Source of the DNA: Aurantiacibacter luteus
GTDB lineage: Bacteria > Pseudomonadota > Alphaproteobacteria > Sphingomonadales > Sphingomonadaceae
Direction: 5' to 3'
DNA length: 64,000 nt
Assembly: GCF_001010945.1 (NCBI RefSeq)
Contig: NZ_LBHB01000002.1
Location: 124,001 to 188,000 of the forward strand
Below are positions 8,454 to 17,382 of the stretch, one piece after another. Numbering within the stretch: position 1 is the stretch's first letter; each line of letters starts with the position of its first letter. Made by a program: the position numbers and the translations under genes. Below the pieces are notes generated by a model that saw nothing but the letters and a program-made list of their open reading frames with translations, made no database searches and was not told the DNA's origin.

Positions 8454-8864
8454 ATGTCTCGCCTCTCAATCTCCGCCGCTACCTTGCTGCTCGCCGGCTG
8501 CAGTCAGCCCGAGGTCGAAGCACAGCTCATGCCTTCGTGCGGTCCGCTCGACGGCCCTGCGTTTGAAATTGCCGTGCCCGACGGCGAGCGCACGGTCCAT
8601 CTCTACGGCCCGGGCTGGCCGGACGCGCAAAACGGGGCTTATGCTCTCGATGCGAGCGACCGATCGGAAGAGGTAACGATCGCACTGTGCGATGCCAGCC
8701 ATCGCGATTGCGAGTGGGCGGACAGCGGCACCTTCGCCGTGGCGCAGCACGAGGACGGCGGCTTTGGCGGCACGCTGACAGCGACTTTCCCGAAGGCCGG
8801 ATCGCGCCGAATAGCCTTCGTGGCGAACGAGGAAGAGGGGTTTGAACCGCCGATGTGCGGCTAA
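8454..8864 (+). CDS. Putative secreted lipoprotein
   Basis: 136-aa protein from the ATG giving [16 protein letters not shown]; that start makes a lipoprotein signal peptide with lipobox LLAGC, so cysteine 16 should be acylated. The mature part (about 120 aa) has four more cysteines (SCGPL, LCDAS, RDCEW and the C-terminal CG), suggesting disulfides in the periplasm. No family recognised. The gene runs convergently into the minus-strand neighbour, the two stop codons overlapping by 4 bases. Confidence 0.75.
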   Translation: MSRLSISAATLLLAGCSQPEVEAQLMPSCGPLDGPAFEIAVPDGERTVHLYGPGWPDAQNGAYALDASDRSEEVTIALCDASHRDCEWADSGTFAVAQHEDGGFGGTLTATFPKAGSRRIAFVANEEEGFEPPMCG

Positions 8865-9544
8865 AGCGAGAGCACCGCGTAGGCCAGCGACGGCGCGCGT
8901 TCCGGCTCTGCCCCGCCGATCCATCCTTGCATCTCGCGCCCGGTCAGCCACAGCGCCTGCTCGAACGGCACCGAGTTGGTCATCGCGTAGAATGCACGTG
9001 CTTCCTCCTCCGCCATGCCCATCTCGACATAGTATTCGAGGTAGGCGCGGTGTTCGGGCGAGCCTGGCGCAAAGTCCTCCGCGCCGCGGCCCAGGTCGTC
9101 GAGCCAGCCGTGGACGGCGAACTCGCTGCCCTCGTCGATCTCGCGGGTGACGCCGGCGAGGAACAGCTCGACCGCGCCCGAGCGCACCGAGCCTCCGTCG
9201 GGCGCGCGCGTCACCAGCCCTTGTGCCCTAACCATCCGGCCAAGCGCCAGGTTGGCGCGGTCGTCGTGGGTGCCCGGCGCCTCGACGAAATCGAGCGTGT
9301 CGACCTCGGGATAGCGGGCGAGCAGCGCGGCAAACTCGGCGGGCGAGCGCTCGTCCGTCACGTCGACGATGGCGACGGTGTGTGCGTCCACCACGCGGAA
9401 CGGGCCGAAGGCGGCGATGGCCGCGCGCTCGACCGCGGCCTGCTGCGGCGAGACGTAGCGCGAGGCAGAAACCTCGTCCTGCGCCGTCACGGGAACGGCG
9501 AACAGGGCCAGCAGGGGCGCGAGGGCGAGGATCGTGCGGCGCAT
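8861..9544 (-). CDS. Secreted ClpP/crotonase-fold-like protein (COG3904 type)
   Basis: 227 aa starting at the ATG that gives a signal peptide (MRRTILALAPLLALFAVPVTAQ, cleavage near AQ-DE). The mature protein follows the pattern of predicted periplasmic ClpP-like proteins: a segment NLALGRMVRAQGL, then VRSGAVELFLAGVTREI where the family has its serine-containing SAC/FxGGVxR stretch, then FAVHGW. The serine is kept but the usual cysteine after it is not. A role in cell-envelope peptide handling is possible; no substrate is known. Confidence 0.7.
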   Translation of the reverse strand: MRRTILALAPLLALFAVPVTAQDEVSASRYVSPQQAAVERAAIAAFGPFRVVDAHTVAIVDVTDERSPAEFAALLARYPEVDTLDFVEAPGTHDDRANLALGRMVRAQGLVTRAPDGGSVRSGAVELFLAGVTREIDEGSEFAVHGWLDDLGRGAEDFAPGSPEHRAYLEYYVEMGMAEEEARAFYAMTNSVPFEQALWLTGREMQGWIGGAEPERAPSLAYAVLSL

Positions 9545-9674
9545 CGTGACCTGATGCGCGCGCGCCTCCTGCCGAAATACCAAGGCAAAAGGTTGGCACC
9601 GGGTTAACGCCACCTTCGCGCTCGACAGGCGGGGCGAGGCCGCTATCACGGGCTTTCGCAAAGGGGGTTCAATC

Positions 9675-11171
9675 GTGGTCGCACTGGTGGGCACCGTCGC
9701 CTATCTCGGGCTGGAGGCGCGCAGGGTGGAGGTGCAGTGCCACCTCGCCGCGGGCCTGCCCAAGTTCCTCGTCGTCGGCCTGCCCGACAAGGCCGTCGGC
9801 GAGAGCCGCGAGCGGGTGCAGGCGGCCCTGTCGGCCATGGGCCTCTCCTTGCCGCCCAAGCGCATCACGGTGAACCTCTCGCCCGCGGACCTGCCCAAGG
9901 AAGGCTCGCACTACGACCTGCCGATCGCGCTGGCGCTGCTCGCGGCGATGGGGGTGGTCGATGCCGAGGCGACGGGCGAATGGCTGGCGGTGGGAGAGCT
10001 GGCGCTGGACGGCCGCATCGTCGCCTCGCCCGGCGTGCTGCTGGCCGCGCTCCACGCCAGCGAGAGCGGCGTGGGGCTGATCTGTCCCGCCGCGCAGGGC
10101 CCCGAGGCGCGCTGGGCTAGCGAGGTCAACGTCTGCGCCGCGCCCGACCTCACCAGCCTGCTCAACCACCTGCGCGGCGTCCAGCGCCTGCCCGAGCCCG
10201 CCGCGGGCGCGGTGGAGGAGGCGGGCCACGGGCCGGACCTCAGGCAGGTGAAAGGGCAGGAGACGGCGAAGCGCGCGCTGGAGATCGCTGCCGCCGGCGG
10301 GCACAACCTGCTGATGAACGGGCCGCCCGGCGCGGGCAAGTCGATGCTCGCGGCCTGCCTGCCGGGCATCCTGCCGCCGCTCTCGCCCGCCGAGGCGCTG
10401 GAGGTGAGCATGGTCGCCTCGGTCGCCGGGCTGCTCGAGGGCGGGCGGATCAGCCGCACCCGCCCCTTTCGCGCACCGCACCACTCGGCCAGCATGGCGG
10501 CGCTGACGGGCGGCGGGCTGCGCGTGAAGCCGGGCGAGGTCAGCCTCGCGCACCTAGGCGTCCTGTTCCTCGACGAGCTGCCCGAATTCCAGCGCACCGT
10601 GCTCGATTCGCTGCGCCAGCCGCTGGAAACCGGCAAGGTCGATGTCGCGCGCGCCAATGCCCACGTACAGTACCCGGCGCGGGTGCAGCTCGTGGCGGCG
10701 ATGAACCCGTGCCGCTGCGGGCACCTGGGCGATCCGGCGCTCGCCTGCAGCCGCGCCCCGCGCTGCGCCGCCGACTACCAGAGCAAGATTTCCGGCCCCA
10801 TGCTCGACCGCATCGACCTGCACGTGGAGGTCGAGGCCGTCAGCGCCGCCGACCTGCACCTGCCGCCCGCGGGTGAAGGCAGCGCAGAGGTCGCCGCACG
10901 GGTGACAGCGGCCCGGGCGCGGCAGGTGGCGCGCGGCGTGCGCTCCAATGCCGAGCTCGACGGCGAGGTGCTCGAACGCCACGCCACGCCCGACGAGCCG
11001 GGCCGCAAGCTGCTGATGCAGGCTGCCGAGGCCATGCGCCTGTCCGCGCGCGGCTACGTGCGGATGCTGCGCGTGGCGCGCACCATCGCCGATCTTGCCG
11101 GGGCCGAGCAAGTGGGCCGCATCCACGTGGCCGAGGCGCTCAGCTACCGGCGGCAGGCTCCGCGGGCATGA
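9675..11171 (+). CDS. YifB/ComM family Mg-chelatase-like AAA ATPase
   Basis: 498-aa protein beginning at GTG (MVALVGTVAYLGLEARRVEV). Domain order: N-terminal ChlI/Lon-like fold (about 20-145), the Mg-chelatase-type AAA core with Walker A GPPGAGKS (about 217-224), Walker B LFLDELPEF, the AAMNPCRCGHLG sensor region with its cysteine cluster, and a C-terminal Mg_chelatase_C helical domain (about 400-495). ComM is a hexameric helicase that drives branch migration in natural transformation. It is translationally coupled to mntP, whose ATG overlaps its stop. Confidence 0.93.
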   Translation: MVALVGTVAYLGLEARRVEVQCHLAAGLPKFLVVGLPDKAVGESRERVQAALSAMGLSLPPKRITVNLSPADLPKEGSHYDLPIALALLAAMGVVDAEATGEWLAVGELALDGRIVASPGVLLAALHASESGVGLICPAAQGPEARWASEVNVCAAPDLTSLLNHLRGVQRLPEPAAGAVEEAGHGPDLRQVKGQETAKRALEIAAAGGHNLLMNGPPGAGKSMLAACLPGILPPLSPAEALEVSMVASVAGLLEGGRISRTRPFRAPHHSASMAALTGGGLRVKPGEVSLAHLGVLFLDELPEFQRTVLDSLRQPLETGKVDVARANAHVQYPARVQLVAAMNPCRCGHLGDPALACSRAPRCAADYQSKISGPMLDRIDLHVEVEAVSAADLHLPPAGEGSAEVAARVTAARARQVARGVRSNAELDGEVLERHATPDEPGRKLLMQAAEAMRLSARGYVRMLRVARTIADLAGAEQVGRIHVAEALSYRRQAPRA

Positions 11172-11734
11172 TCGCCGTCATCGCCCTCGCGCTGGCACTG
11201 TCGGCGGATGCCTTTGCCGTCTCGCTGGTGCGCGGCGCGGCAGGCCCGCACCAGCTGCGACGGGCGCTGGAAACAGGAATCGCATTCGGCGTGGCGCAGG
11301 GGGCAATGGCACTGCTCGGCTGGGCGCTGGGCCGCGCGTTTTCCGGCTGGATCGAGTCGATCGATCACTGGATCGCCTTTGTCCTGCTCACCCTCCTCGG
11401 TGCACGCATGGTCTATCAGGGTATGGTCGGGGAGGAGGATGCGGCGGATGCGCCCGCACCTCCTTCCCGCAGCTACGCGGCACTGCTCGCCGCCGCGATC
11501 GCCACCTCGATCGACGCTGCGGCGGCGGGGCTGACGCTGGAGTTGTTCGATGTGCCGATCGGCCTCGCCTGTGCGATTATCGGGCTGGTCACGGCCATCG
11601 TGTGCGTGCCCGCCTATCTCTTTGCCGCGAGGATCGGCAAGGCCATCGGCGGCGCGGCGGAGATCGTGGGCGGGATCGTGCTGGTCGGGCTCGGCCTCAA
11701 CATCCTCGTCGCGCACACCGGGATCGTGGCCTGA
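11168..11734 (+). CDS. mntP: Manganese efflux pump MntP family
   Basis: 188 aa, six predicted membrane helices built as two repeats, each with the family acidic motif: ALSADAFAVSL near the N-terminus and ATSIDAAAAGLTL in the second half. These aspartates line the Mn export path. The family usually shows ALSMDAF, here ALSADAF. The ATG overlaps the yifB stop (ATGA). I see no yybP-ykoY riboswitch upstream, as expected for an internal operon gene. Confidence 0.85.
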   Translation: MIAVIALALALSADAFAVSLVRGAAGPHQLRRALETGIAFGVAQGAMALLGWALGRAFSGWIESIDHWIAFVLLTLLGARMVYQGMVGEEDAADAPAPPSRSYAALLAAAIATSIDAAAAGLTLELFDVPIGLACAIIGLVTAIVCVPAYLFAARIGKAIGGAAEIVGGIVLVGLGLNILVAHTGIVA

Positions 11735-11813
11735 CGGGCGGCGGGAGCGCACGTTGACTCGGCGGCTGGGAGGGTTCAGCCTGCCTGGCAGTTCTCGCGA
11801 AAAGGAGAAAGCC

Positions 11814-12224
11814 ATGCGTCCCGTCCCCGCTTTTGCAGCCCTCGCCTGTCTCGCGCTCGCCGTTCCGGCCACCGCCCAGTCGCTGGCCGAGCCCGCAAAT
11901 GCCGCGCGGCCCGTCAACGCCGCCGCATGGCAAGCCGCGATGGTACGCGAACTGCCCGCCGACCAGCGGTTTCGCGGCCTGCCTGAACTTCGCCTCGGGC
12001 TGATGGTCGATGCCGCGGGCGGCGTGCGGACCTGTCTCCCGCTCCCGGCAGACGCTCCCCAGCCGGTCTTCGCGCAGGATCTGTGCGACGCGCTCATCGC
12101 GACCGCCCGGTTCGAGCCCGCCACCGATGCTTCCGGCCAGCGGATCGACAGCGTCTTCGTGGCACAGTTCGCCGCGACGCGCCCGACGGTCGCCGCCGAC
12201 TATGCGGGCGTGCCGATTCCTTAG
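11814..12224 (+). CDS. Secreted protein with TonB-C-like domain
   Basis: 136 aa from the ATG preceded by AAAGGAG. Signal peptide MRPVPAFAALACLALAVPATAQ. The mature part has the pattern of the TonB C-terminal fold (GGVRTCLPL, LCDALIATARFEPATDASG, then a strand SVFVAQF): the two cysteines are spaced as in the many Sphingomonadales proteins of this type. No membrane anchor, so it is probably a free periplasmic protein rather than an energy transducer. Confidence 0.7.
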   Translation: MRPVPAFAALACLALAVPATAQSLAEPANAARPVNAAAWQAAMVRELPADQRFRGLPELRLGLMVDAAGGVRTCLPLPADAPQPVFAQDLCDALIATARFEPATDASGQRIDSVFVAQFAATRPTVAADYAGVPIP

Positions 12225-12246
12225 GCGTGGGCAACCCGCCCGGCTG

Positions 12247-12567
12247 TCAGTCCGCCACCTTCGCCCACCACTGCGCATAGGGCGTATTCTTCGCCATGTG
12301 CCGATTGAGATCGGGCGCGCCGTCGGTCCACCAGACGGGGCCGCGTTCTCCCAAGCCCTCCTTGGCGGCCTGAACCCGCGCCCGCGCCTTGCGCATCGCC
12401 GCCTCGTCGCCCTTCGCATCGCGCACCGCGCGGCGGGCGTGCATCAGTTCGTCGACGAGGTGCTGGCGTTCGGTTTCGGGCAAAGCGGGATTGCTGGTGC
12501 GCCACAGTCGTCCGCGCACCACGATGTAGCGGCCGTCGGGCGTGCGCGGCGGCCCCCCGACGCTCAC
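12247..12567 (-). CDS. Conserved small hypothetical protein
   Basis: 106 aa if it starts at the GTG that overlaps the stop of the HxlR gene (GTGA), giving MSVGGPPRTPDGRYIVVRGRLWR. The protein is soluble, arginine-rich, with a helical middle (RQHLVDELMHARRAVRDAK) and a C-terminus PYAQWWAKVAD. I recognise the opening motif as conserved in proteobacterial hypothetical proteins but know no function. Its coupling to the HxlR regulator suggests co-expression. Confidence 0.7.
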   Translation of the reverse strand: MSVGGPPRTPDGRYIVVRGRLWRTSNPALPETERQHLVDELMHARRAVRDAKGDEAAMRKARARVQAAKEGLGERGPVWWTDGAPDLNRHMAKNTPYAQWWAKVAD

Positions 12568-13031
12568 CCGCCGCGCTGGTCGGCCAGCTCCCCGGCGCGC
12601 TGCCACATGAGGTCGTCCCAACCGATCTCCCGCCCGTCGTGCGCGTGCATGGTGATGGGTGCGATGGGCAGGCCGTCCTGTTTGTCCACCAGCACGAGCT
12701 CGGGGCTCACGTTGTCGGTATAGCGCTCACCCCACTGGCGCAGCGCGAGCATGGCGGGCAGGAGCGCCGCGCCCTTTTCCGTCAGCCGGTATTCGACCTT
12801 GCGGCGGTCGTCCTCGCACGGAGTTCTCTCCATCACCCCGTGTTCGACCAGGTTGGCGAGGCGGCCGGAGAGGATGTTGCGGGCGATGCCGAGCTCGCTC
12901 GAGAATTCCTCGAAATGCACGAGACCGTTGAACGCGGCGCGCAGGATGAGGAACGACCATCGCTCGCCCATCACTTCGAGCGCGTGCGGCAGGCCGCAGC
13001 CCAGTTCGCGCAAGGGTTCTCGTATGCCCAC
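12564..13031 (-). CDS. HxlR-family transcriptional regulator
   Basis: 155-aa winged-helix protein starting at GTG (MGIREPLRELGCGLPHALEVMGERWSFLIL style). The HxlR domain (about 8-105) includes the conserved cysteine, GERWSFLILRAAFNG, the recognition helix IARNILSGRLANLVEHGVM and the wing YRLTEKG; about 45 extra residues follow. An in-frame TAA directly upstream forces this start. A -10 box TAGAAT lies only 12 bases before the GTG, so the mRNA may be nearly leaderless. It is divergent from the small secreted protein at 13184 and may control it. Confidence 0.9.
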   Translation of the reverse strand: MGIREPLRELGCGLPHALEVMGERWSFLILRAAFNGLVHFEEFSSELGIARNILSGRLANLVEHGVMERTPCEDDRRKVEYRLTEKGAALLPAMLALRQWGERYTDNVSPELVLVDKQDGLPIAPITMHAHDGREIGWDDLMWQRAGELADQRGG

Positions 13032-13042
13032 GTCGATCTTTT

Positions 13043-13072
13043 ATTCTAACCCACCAGGGGTTTTACAGACAA
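13043..13072 (-). promoter_or_regulatory. Predicted promoter of the HxlR gene
   Basis: On the minus strand TTGTCT (13067-13072), 18-base spacer, TAGAAT (13043-13048). The distance to the GTG start is 11 bases, implying a very short leader. Confidence 0.45.
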
Positions 13073-13098
13073 CCGGCGCAATGCCCAGCGGTTTCGGA

Positions 13099-13124
13099 AA
13101 AACTGGTTGCAAATCAAAACTGGT
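13099..13124. promoter_or_regulatory. Direct repeat AAAACTGGT, possible HxlR operator
   Basis: AAAACTGGT occurs at 13099-13107 and 13116-13124, 17 bases apart, in the region between the divergent HxlR gene and the 100-aa secreted protein; an inverted version (ACCAGGGGTTTT) lies at 13053-13064. HxlR proteins often control the divergent neighbour by binding such sites. The assignment is inference. Confidence 0.4.
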
Positions 13125-13183
13125 GTAGATAGGTAGCGAATCAAGACCGGTCTCGTTTTGAAACCATTTTTGGAGTTGTCACG

Positions 13184-13486
13184 ATGCGCAGTGCTTTTGC
13201 CGTAATAGCCGCCGTCTTGCCCTTGTCATCACTCGGCGCGCCCCTGCCCGCTGCTGCCGATGGCCCATACTTCCGCGCCGAACTCGCGGCTCCCACGCAA
13301 CAGGCACGCGCGATCGCCGGCGGGGTGATGTTCCAGTGCCACGATACGACCTGCCTTGCGGGGCGCAGCGGACATCGACCCTTGCGCGTCTGTCGCCAGC
13401 TGGTGCGCGAGGTCGGTGCGGTGACCGCCTTTTCCGCCGATGGCGAGGCGTTTTCGGAAGACGAGATCGCACGCTGCAACGCCTGA
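13184..13486 (+). CDS. CC_3452-type small secreted protein
   Basis: 100 aa with signal peptide ending near PAAADG. The mature protein has the cysteine pattern CHDTTCLAG ... RPLRVCRQLVREVG ... DEIARCNA, which I recognise as the small CC_3452 family found in Caulobacter and Sphingomonadales; function unknown, probably periplasmic with two disulfides. It has its own terminator and is divergent from the HxlR regulator. Confidence 0.8.
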   Translation: MRSAFAVIAAVLPLSSLGAPLPAAADGPYFRAELAAPTQQARAIAGGVMFQCHDTTCLAGRSGHRPLRVCRQLVREVGAVTAFSADGEAFSEDEIARCNA

Positions 13487-13528
13487 CGAGAGCTTGCCGC
13501 CCGCTCTCCATCCGGGTGGTATCGAAGT

Positions 13529-13561
13529 GCCCCGGCACCCGAGCGGTGCCGGGGCTTTTTT
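13529..13561 (+). terminator. Rho-independent terminator
   Basis: Perfect 11-bp stem GCCCCGGCACC/GGTGCCGGGGC with a 5-base loop followed by six T residues; it ends the transcript of the small secreted protein, two bases before the convergent HAD gene stop. Confidence 0.93.
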
Positions 13562-13562
13562 G

Positions 13563-14186
13563 TCAGATGGCCAGCAGTCCGCGCGCCGCGAGGTCCGTTT
13601 CCAGCCGGCCGGCATCGGTGAAGACATGGCCATGCCATCCGCGCGCCTCGGCAGCGGCGACATTCTCGGCCCGGTCGTCGACAAAGAGCAGCCGCTCCGG
13701 CGGCAGTCCGAAGCGCGCCTCGGCGATGGCGTAGATGCGCGGATCGGGCTTGGCGCATTTCTCCACGCCGGAGACCACGATATCCTCGAACAGGTCGAAC
13801 AGCGGCTCGGTCGGACGGAACGCGTTCCAGAACTCGGCCCCGAAATTGGTCAGCGCGAACAGCGGTATGCCGCCCGCGTGGAGGCGGCGGACTAGCTCGT
13901 GCGAGCCGGGGACGGGGCCGGGGATTGTCTCGTTGAAGCGCGTGGCGTAGGCGGCGATCTGCCGCTCATAGGCGGGAAATTCGGCGATGCGTTCGGGCAC
14001 CATCTCGGCGAGCGGGCGGCCCGCGTCGTGCTGGAAGTGCCATTCCTCGGTCACCACGTGGGTGACGAACCATTCGAGCTCGGCAGGGTCGTCGATCATC
14101 TTGGCGAAGAGGCAGCGCAGGTCCCACCGGATCAGCACCCGCCCGACGTCGAAAACGACCGCCATTTCCGCGCGGGCGTCAGACAT
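13563..14186 (-). CDS. HAD superfamily IA hydrolase
   Basis: 207 aa. HAD motifs: nucleophile motif I VVFDVGRVLIRWD (the second aspartate of the phosphatase DxD is replaced, as in the YihX/epoxide-hydrolase-N-like branch), motif II FALTNF, motif III K in VEKCAKPDPRIY, motif IV LFVDDRAENV. The helical cap (about 20-95) is the C1 type. Likely a sugar-phosphate or haloacid-type hydrolase; the altered motif I leaves the substrate class open. Confidence 0.88.
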   Translation of the reverse strand: MSDARAEMAVVFDVGRVLIRWDLRCLFAKMIDDPAELEWFVTHVVTEEWHFQHDAGRPLAEMVPERIAEFPAYERQIAAYATRFNETIPGPVPGSHELVRRLHAGGIPLFALTNFGAEFWNAFRPTEPLFDLFEDIVVSGVEKCAKPDPRIYAIAEARFGLPPERLLFVDDRAENVAAAEARGWHGHVFTDAGRLETDLAARGLLAI

Positions 14187-14188
14187 GC

Positions 14189-14216
14189 AAAAAGCCCCCG
14201 TGGTGGCGGGGGCTTT
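14189..14216 (-). terminator. Terminator of rpmJ
   Basis: AAAAAGCCCCCG-tggtgg-CGGGGGCTTTT: on the minus strand an 8-bp GC stem with a T-run, 46 bases after the rpmJ stop and directly before the HAD gene start. Confidence 0.9.
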
Positions 14217-14261
14217 TCGGAAGACCTGTGCCGCGACGCATGCGCGGCACGGCGCCTGTCA

Positions 14262-14387
14262 TCAACCCTGGCGGGCCTTGAAGCGGCGGTTGGTCTTGTT
14301 GATCACGTAGGTGCGGCCGCGACGACGGATCACGCGGCAATCGCGGTGACGGTTCTTCAGCGACTTGAGGCTGTTGCGGACTTTCAT
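14262..14387 (-). CDS. rpmJ: 50S ribosomal protein L36
   Basis: 41-aa basic protein [17 protein letters not shown]... ending [12 protein letters not shown]. This is the longer L36 form with one visible cysteine and no zinc-finger set (C-minus, ykgO-like form), usual in alphaproteobacteria as a stand-alone gene. It is too short for typical ORF cutoffs but unmistakable. Confidence 0.96.
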   Translation of the reverse strand: MKVRNSLKSLKNRHRDCRVIRRRGRTYVINKTNRRFKARQG

Positions 14388-14476
14388 CGGTCTTTCCCGT
14401 AAAAACAAGCGGCACCGGAGATGGCCTCCGATGCCGGAATTTCAAGCTGCGCCCCTAAGCACCGCGGGCAGCCAAG

Positions 14477-15484
14477 TCAACCGTTCCCGCGAATGTCCGA
14501 GAGCCTGCGCTCCCAGGCCAGCGCGTGTTGCACGATACGGTCGAGATCGGCGTGCTGCGGCTGCCACGGCAGCGTGGCCTTGATGCGCGAGGGATCGCTG
14601 ATCAGCGAATCGGGGTCGCCCGGACGGCGTGGGCCGAACACGCGGTTTATCGTGCGGTTGGTCACGCGGTCGACGGCGTCGAGCACCTCGAGCACGCTGA
14701 AGCCCCCGCCGTAGCCGCAGTTCATCGTCATCGAAGCCTCCGGCGCGGCGATCAGCGCCTCCAGCGCCAGCACGTGCGCGGCGGCAAGGTCGCTCACGTG
14801 GATGTAGTCGCGCACGCCCGTGCCATCGGGCGTGGTGTAGTCGGTGCCGAACACGGCCACGCTCTCGCGCTTGCCCAGCGCCGCCTCCACCGCGACCTTG
14901 ATGAGGTGCGTCGCGCCCGCCGTCGATTGCCCGCTGCGCGCCTGCGGATCGGCGCCCGCCACGTTGAAATACCTGAGCGCGCAGTAGTTCATCGCGTGCG
15001 CGGCGGCGGTGTCGGCCAGCATCTGCTCGGTCATCAGCTTGGACCAGCCGTAGGGATTGATCGGCGCTCTGGGCGTATCCTCGCGCACCGGCGATTCCTC
15101 CGGAATGCCGTAAGTCGCCGCAGTGCTGGAAAAGATGAAGTGCGGCACGCCGGCCCGCACCGCGGCATCGAGCAGCGCGCGGCTCTTGACCGTGTTGTTC
15201 TCGTAGTACTTGAGCGGGTTCTCCACGCTTTCGGGCACCACGATGCTGCCGGCGAAGTGCATGATCGCTCGCGTTCCCTGCTCGGCGAAAATGCGCGCCA
15301 GCAGGTCGGCATCGGCGATGTCGCCCTCGTAGAAAGCCACGCCCTCGGGCACGGCGAAGCGGAAGCCGGTGGTGAGGTTGTCGATCACCGCGACCGGCCA
15401 GCCGGCATCGATCAGCGCGAGGACGGCATGGCTGCCGATGTAGCCGGCCCCGCCGGTCACCAGAACGGGAAGTTTCGTCGTCAT
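14477..15484 (-). CDS. galE: UDP-glucose 4-epimerase
   Basis: 335-aa extended short-chain dehydrogenase. The NAD-binding motif GGAGYIGSH lies at about 11-19, catalytic serine/threonine in FSSTAATYG and YxxxK in YGWSKLMTE (about 146-154). The C-terminal domain has GGFSVLEV and the VFGPRRPGDPDSL stretch typical of GalE. It interconverts UDP-glucose and UDP-galactose for surface polysaccharides. It is a single gene here, upstream of (transcribed towards) rpmJ. Confidence 0.96.
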   Translation of the reverse strand: MTTKLPVLVTGGAGYIGSHAVLALIDAGWPVAVIDNLTTGFRFAVPEGVAFYEGDIADADLLARIFAEQGTRAIMHFAGSIVVPESVENPLKYYENNTVKSRALLDAAVRAGVPHFIFSSTAATYGIPEESPVREDTPRAPINPYGWSKLMTEQMLADTAAAHAMNYCALRYFNVAGADPQARSGQSTAGATHLIKVAVEAALGKRESVAVFGTDYTTPDGTGVRDYIHVSDLAAAHVLALEALIAAPEASMTMNCGYGGGFSVLEVLDAVDRVTNRTINRVFGPRRPGDPDSLISDPSRIKATLPWQPQHADLDRIVQHALAWERRLSDIRGNG

Positions 15485-15577
15485 GGCCCGCCCCTAGCAC
15501 GAGATGGTCAATCAAGCGCTAACCCTTGCGAGATGCGGAGCGCGGCACCGCTGGCCCGCTCGTGCGTTGACAACGCC

Positions 15578-16195
15578 ATGAGAACCCGCATCCTCGCGCT
15601 CGCCCTTCCCGCCGCCGCCATCGCCCTGCTCGGTGGCTGCGCGACCCCTGCCTATGTCTCGCCGGTGGAGGTCACCCGCTTCGTCAGCCAGGCACCCACG
15701 ATGCTGGGTCAGGGCACGATCCGGGTGACGGGCGCGCCGGGGATGGACACCGCCAGCGTGGAATATGGCATCTACGCCGATGCGGTGCGCGCCGAACTCG
15801 CGCAGCTGGGCTACCGCGTCACCACGCAGGAAGCCGACCAGGTCGCGCAGATCTCGCTCGAACAGATGGTCGCTGCCGCCGAGGGGCGGCGCGGTAGCGG
15901 CGTGGGCGTGGGCGGCGGTGCCTCCACCGGCACCTATGGCTCGGGCGTGGGCGTCGGCGTGGGCGTCGATCTCACGCGCCTCATCAACGGCCGCCCCGCC
16001 GAACGCATCGAGCGGCAGCTGGCCGTCTCCATCCGCTCCGCCACCGGCGTGCAGAACCTGTGGGAAGGCCGCGCGAGCATGACCGCGAGCGCCAACAGCG
16101 ACTACGGCTCCTCGCCCGCCGCCGCCGCGCGCATGGCTGATGCGCTGTTTACGGGCTTCCCCGGAGAGTCGGGCGAGACTATCTCGGTCGAATGA
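15578..16195 (+). CDS. DUF4136-like lipoprotein
   Basis: 205 aa with lipobox LLGGC in the signal peptide (cysteine about 22). The mature part has the order of DUF4136 proteins: strand-rich start, [16 protein letters not shown], a glycine-rich loop ([24 protein letters not shown]) and [21 protein letters not shown]. Such outer-membrane lipoproteins are common in Sphingomonadales; function unknown. The stop overlaps the next ATG by 4 bases, so it is co-translated with the M14 peptidase gene. Confidence 0.82.
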   Translation: MRTRILALALPAAAIALLGGCATPAYVSPVEVTRFVSQAPTMLGQGTIRVTGAPGMDTASVEYGIYADAVRAELAQLGYRVTTQEADQVAQISLEQMVAAAEGRRGSGVGVGGGASTGTYGSGVGVGVGVDLTRLINGRPAERIERQLAVSIRSATGVQNLWEGRASMTASANSDYGSSPAAAARMADALFTGFPGESGETISVE

Positions 16196-17337
16196 CCGCA
16201 CCAGACATCAGCATCGACGCCGCTTTCGATAGCGGCAACATCCACGTCGTCTCCATCGACGGGGCAAGCGCCACCCTGCGCATCCCGAACGACCGCAACA
16301 GCGAGTTCGCGCAGTGGTTCCACTTCCGCGTCTCGGGCGTGGCGGGGCGCGAGCTGGTGCTCACGTTCGAAAACCTGAAGGCCACCGCCTACCCGCAGGG
16401 CTGGCCCGGCTACCGCGCCTGCGTTTCCGAAGACCGTGCCTACTGGGGCCGTGCCGATACGAGTTACGACGATGCCGCGGCGAACGGCACGATGACGGTG
16501 CGCTACACGCCCGCCTCCGACATGGCCTGGTTCGCCTATTTCGCGCCCTATTCGATGGAGCGGCACAACGATCTCGTTGCCGAGGCCGCCGCCGCCGAGG
16601 GCGTGACCTACCGCCGCCTCGGCCAGACGCTCGACGGGCGCACTATCGACTGCCTCGAGATGGGCGAAGGCGACAGGCAGGTGTGGTTCTACGCCCGCCA
16701 GCACCCCGGCGAGAGCATGGCGGAATGGTGGATGGAAGGCGCGCTTGAGGTGCTGACCGATCCCGCCGACCCGGTCGGCCGCGTCCTCCGCCAGAAGTGC
16801 CGCCTGCACGTGGTCTCCAACTGCAACCCCGACGGCAGCTTCCGCGGCCACCTGCGGACCAATGCCGATGGCGTGAACCTCAACCGCGAGTGGGAGAACC
16901 CCACGGCGGAGCGCAGCCCCGAGGTGCTCGCCATCCGCAACGCCATGGACGACAGCGGCGTGGACTTCGCCATGGACGTCCACGGCGACGAGGCCATCGC
17001 CGCCAACTTCATCGCCGGGTTCGAGGGCATCCCCTCGTGGAGCGACGAACACGGCGAGCGGATGTACGCCTACCAGCGCATCCTCGAGCGGCGCACGCCC
17101 GAATTCCAGACCGCCAAGGGCTATCCAAAGTCGAAGCCCGGCACCGCCAACATGACGATCAGTACCAACCAGGTGGCCGAACGCTACGGTGCGGTGGCGA
17201 TGACGCTGGAGATGCCGTTCAAGGACAACGACGACCTGCCCGATACGGCGCAGGGCTGGAGCCCGGAACGCTGCAAGCTGCTGGCGCGCGACTGCCTTGC
17301 CGCGCTGGTCGAATGGCTGGAGGCGGACGGCAGCTGA
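16192..17337 (+). CDS. M14-family carboxypeptidase (cytosolic carboxypeptidase type)
   Basis: 381 aa. An N-terminal beta domain (about 1-120, ending [13 protein letters not shown]) precedes the zinc peptidase domain (about 125-378). Zinc ligands: [11 protein letters not shown] (HxxE, about 168) and the histidine in MDVHGDE; substrate-binding NLNREW and the C-terminal catalytic glutamate region MTLEMPFK. This architecture matches bacterial relatives of the CCP/Nna1 deglutamylases. No signal peptide, so cytosolic. Confidence 0.9.
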   Translation: MTAPDISIDAAFDSGNIHVVSIDGASATLRIPNDRNSEFAQWFHFRVSGVAGRELVLTFENLKATAYPQGWPGYRACVSEDRAYWGRADTSYDDAAANGTMTVRYTPASDMAWFAYFAPYSMERHNDLVAEAAAAEGVTYRRLGQTLDGRTIDCLEMGEGDRQVWFYARQHPGESMAEWWMEGALEVLTDPADPVGRVLRQKCRLHVVSNCNPDGSFRGHLRTNADGVNLNREWENPTAERSPEVLAIRNAMDDSGVDFAMDVHGDEAIAANFIAGFEGIPSWSDEHGERMYAYQRILERRTPEFQTAKGYPKSKPGTANMTISTNQVAERYGAVAMTLEMPFKDNDDLPDTAQGWSPERCKLLARDCLAALVEWLEADGS

Positions 17338-17352
17338 ACCGCGACGGCGTTC

Positions 17353-17382
17353 GTGGCCGGCGCACCGGCGGCGCCGGGCCAC
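17353..17382 (-). terminator. Hairpin after the 50-aa ORF
   Basis: GTGGCC-GGCGC / GCGCCGGGCCAC pairs over about 11 bp with one bulge, directly after the stop codon of the small minus-strand ORF. No T-run follows, so this may be a stabiliser or a weak terminator. Confidence 0.45.
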
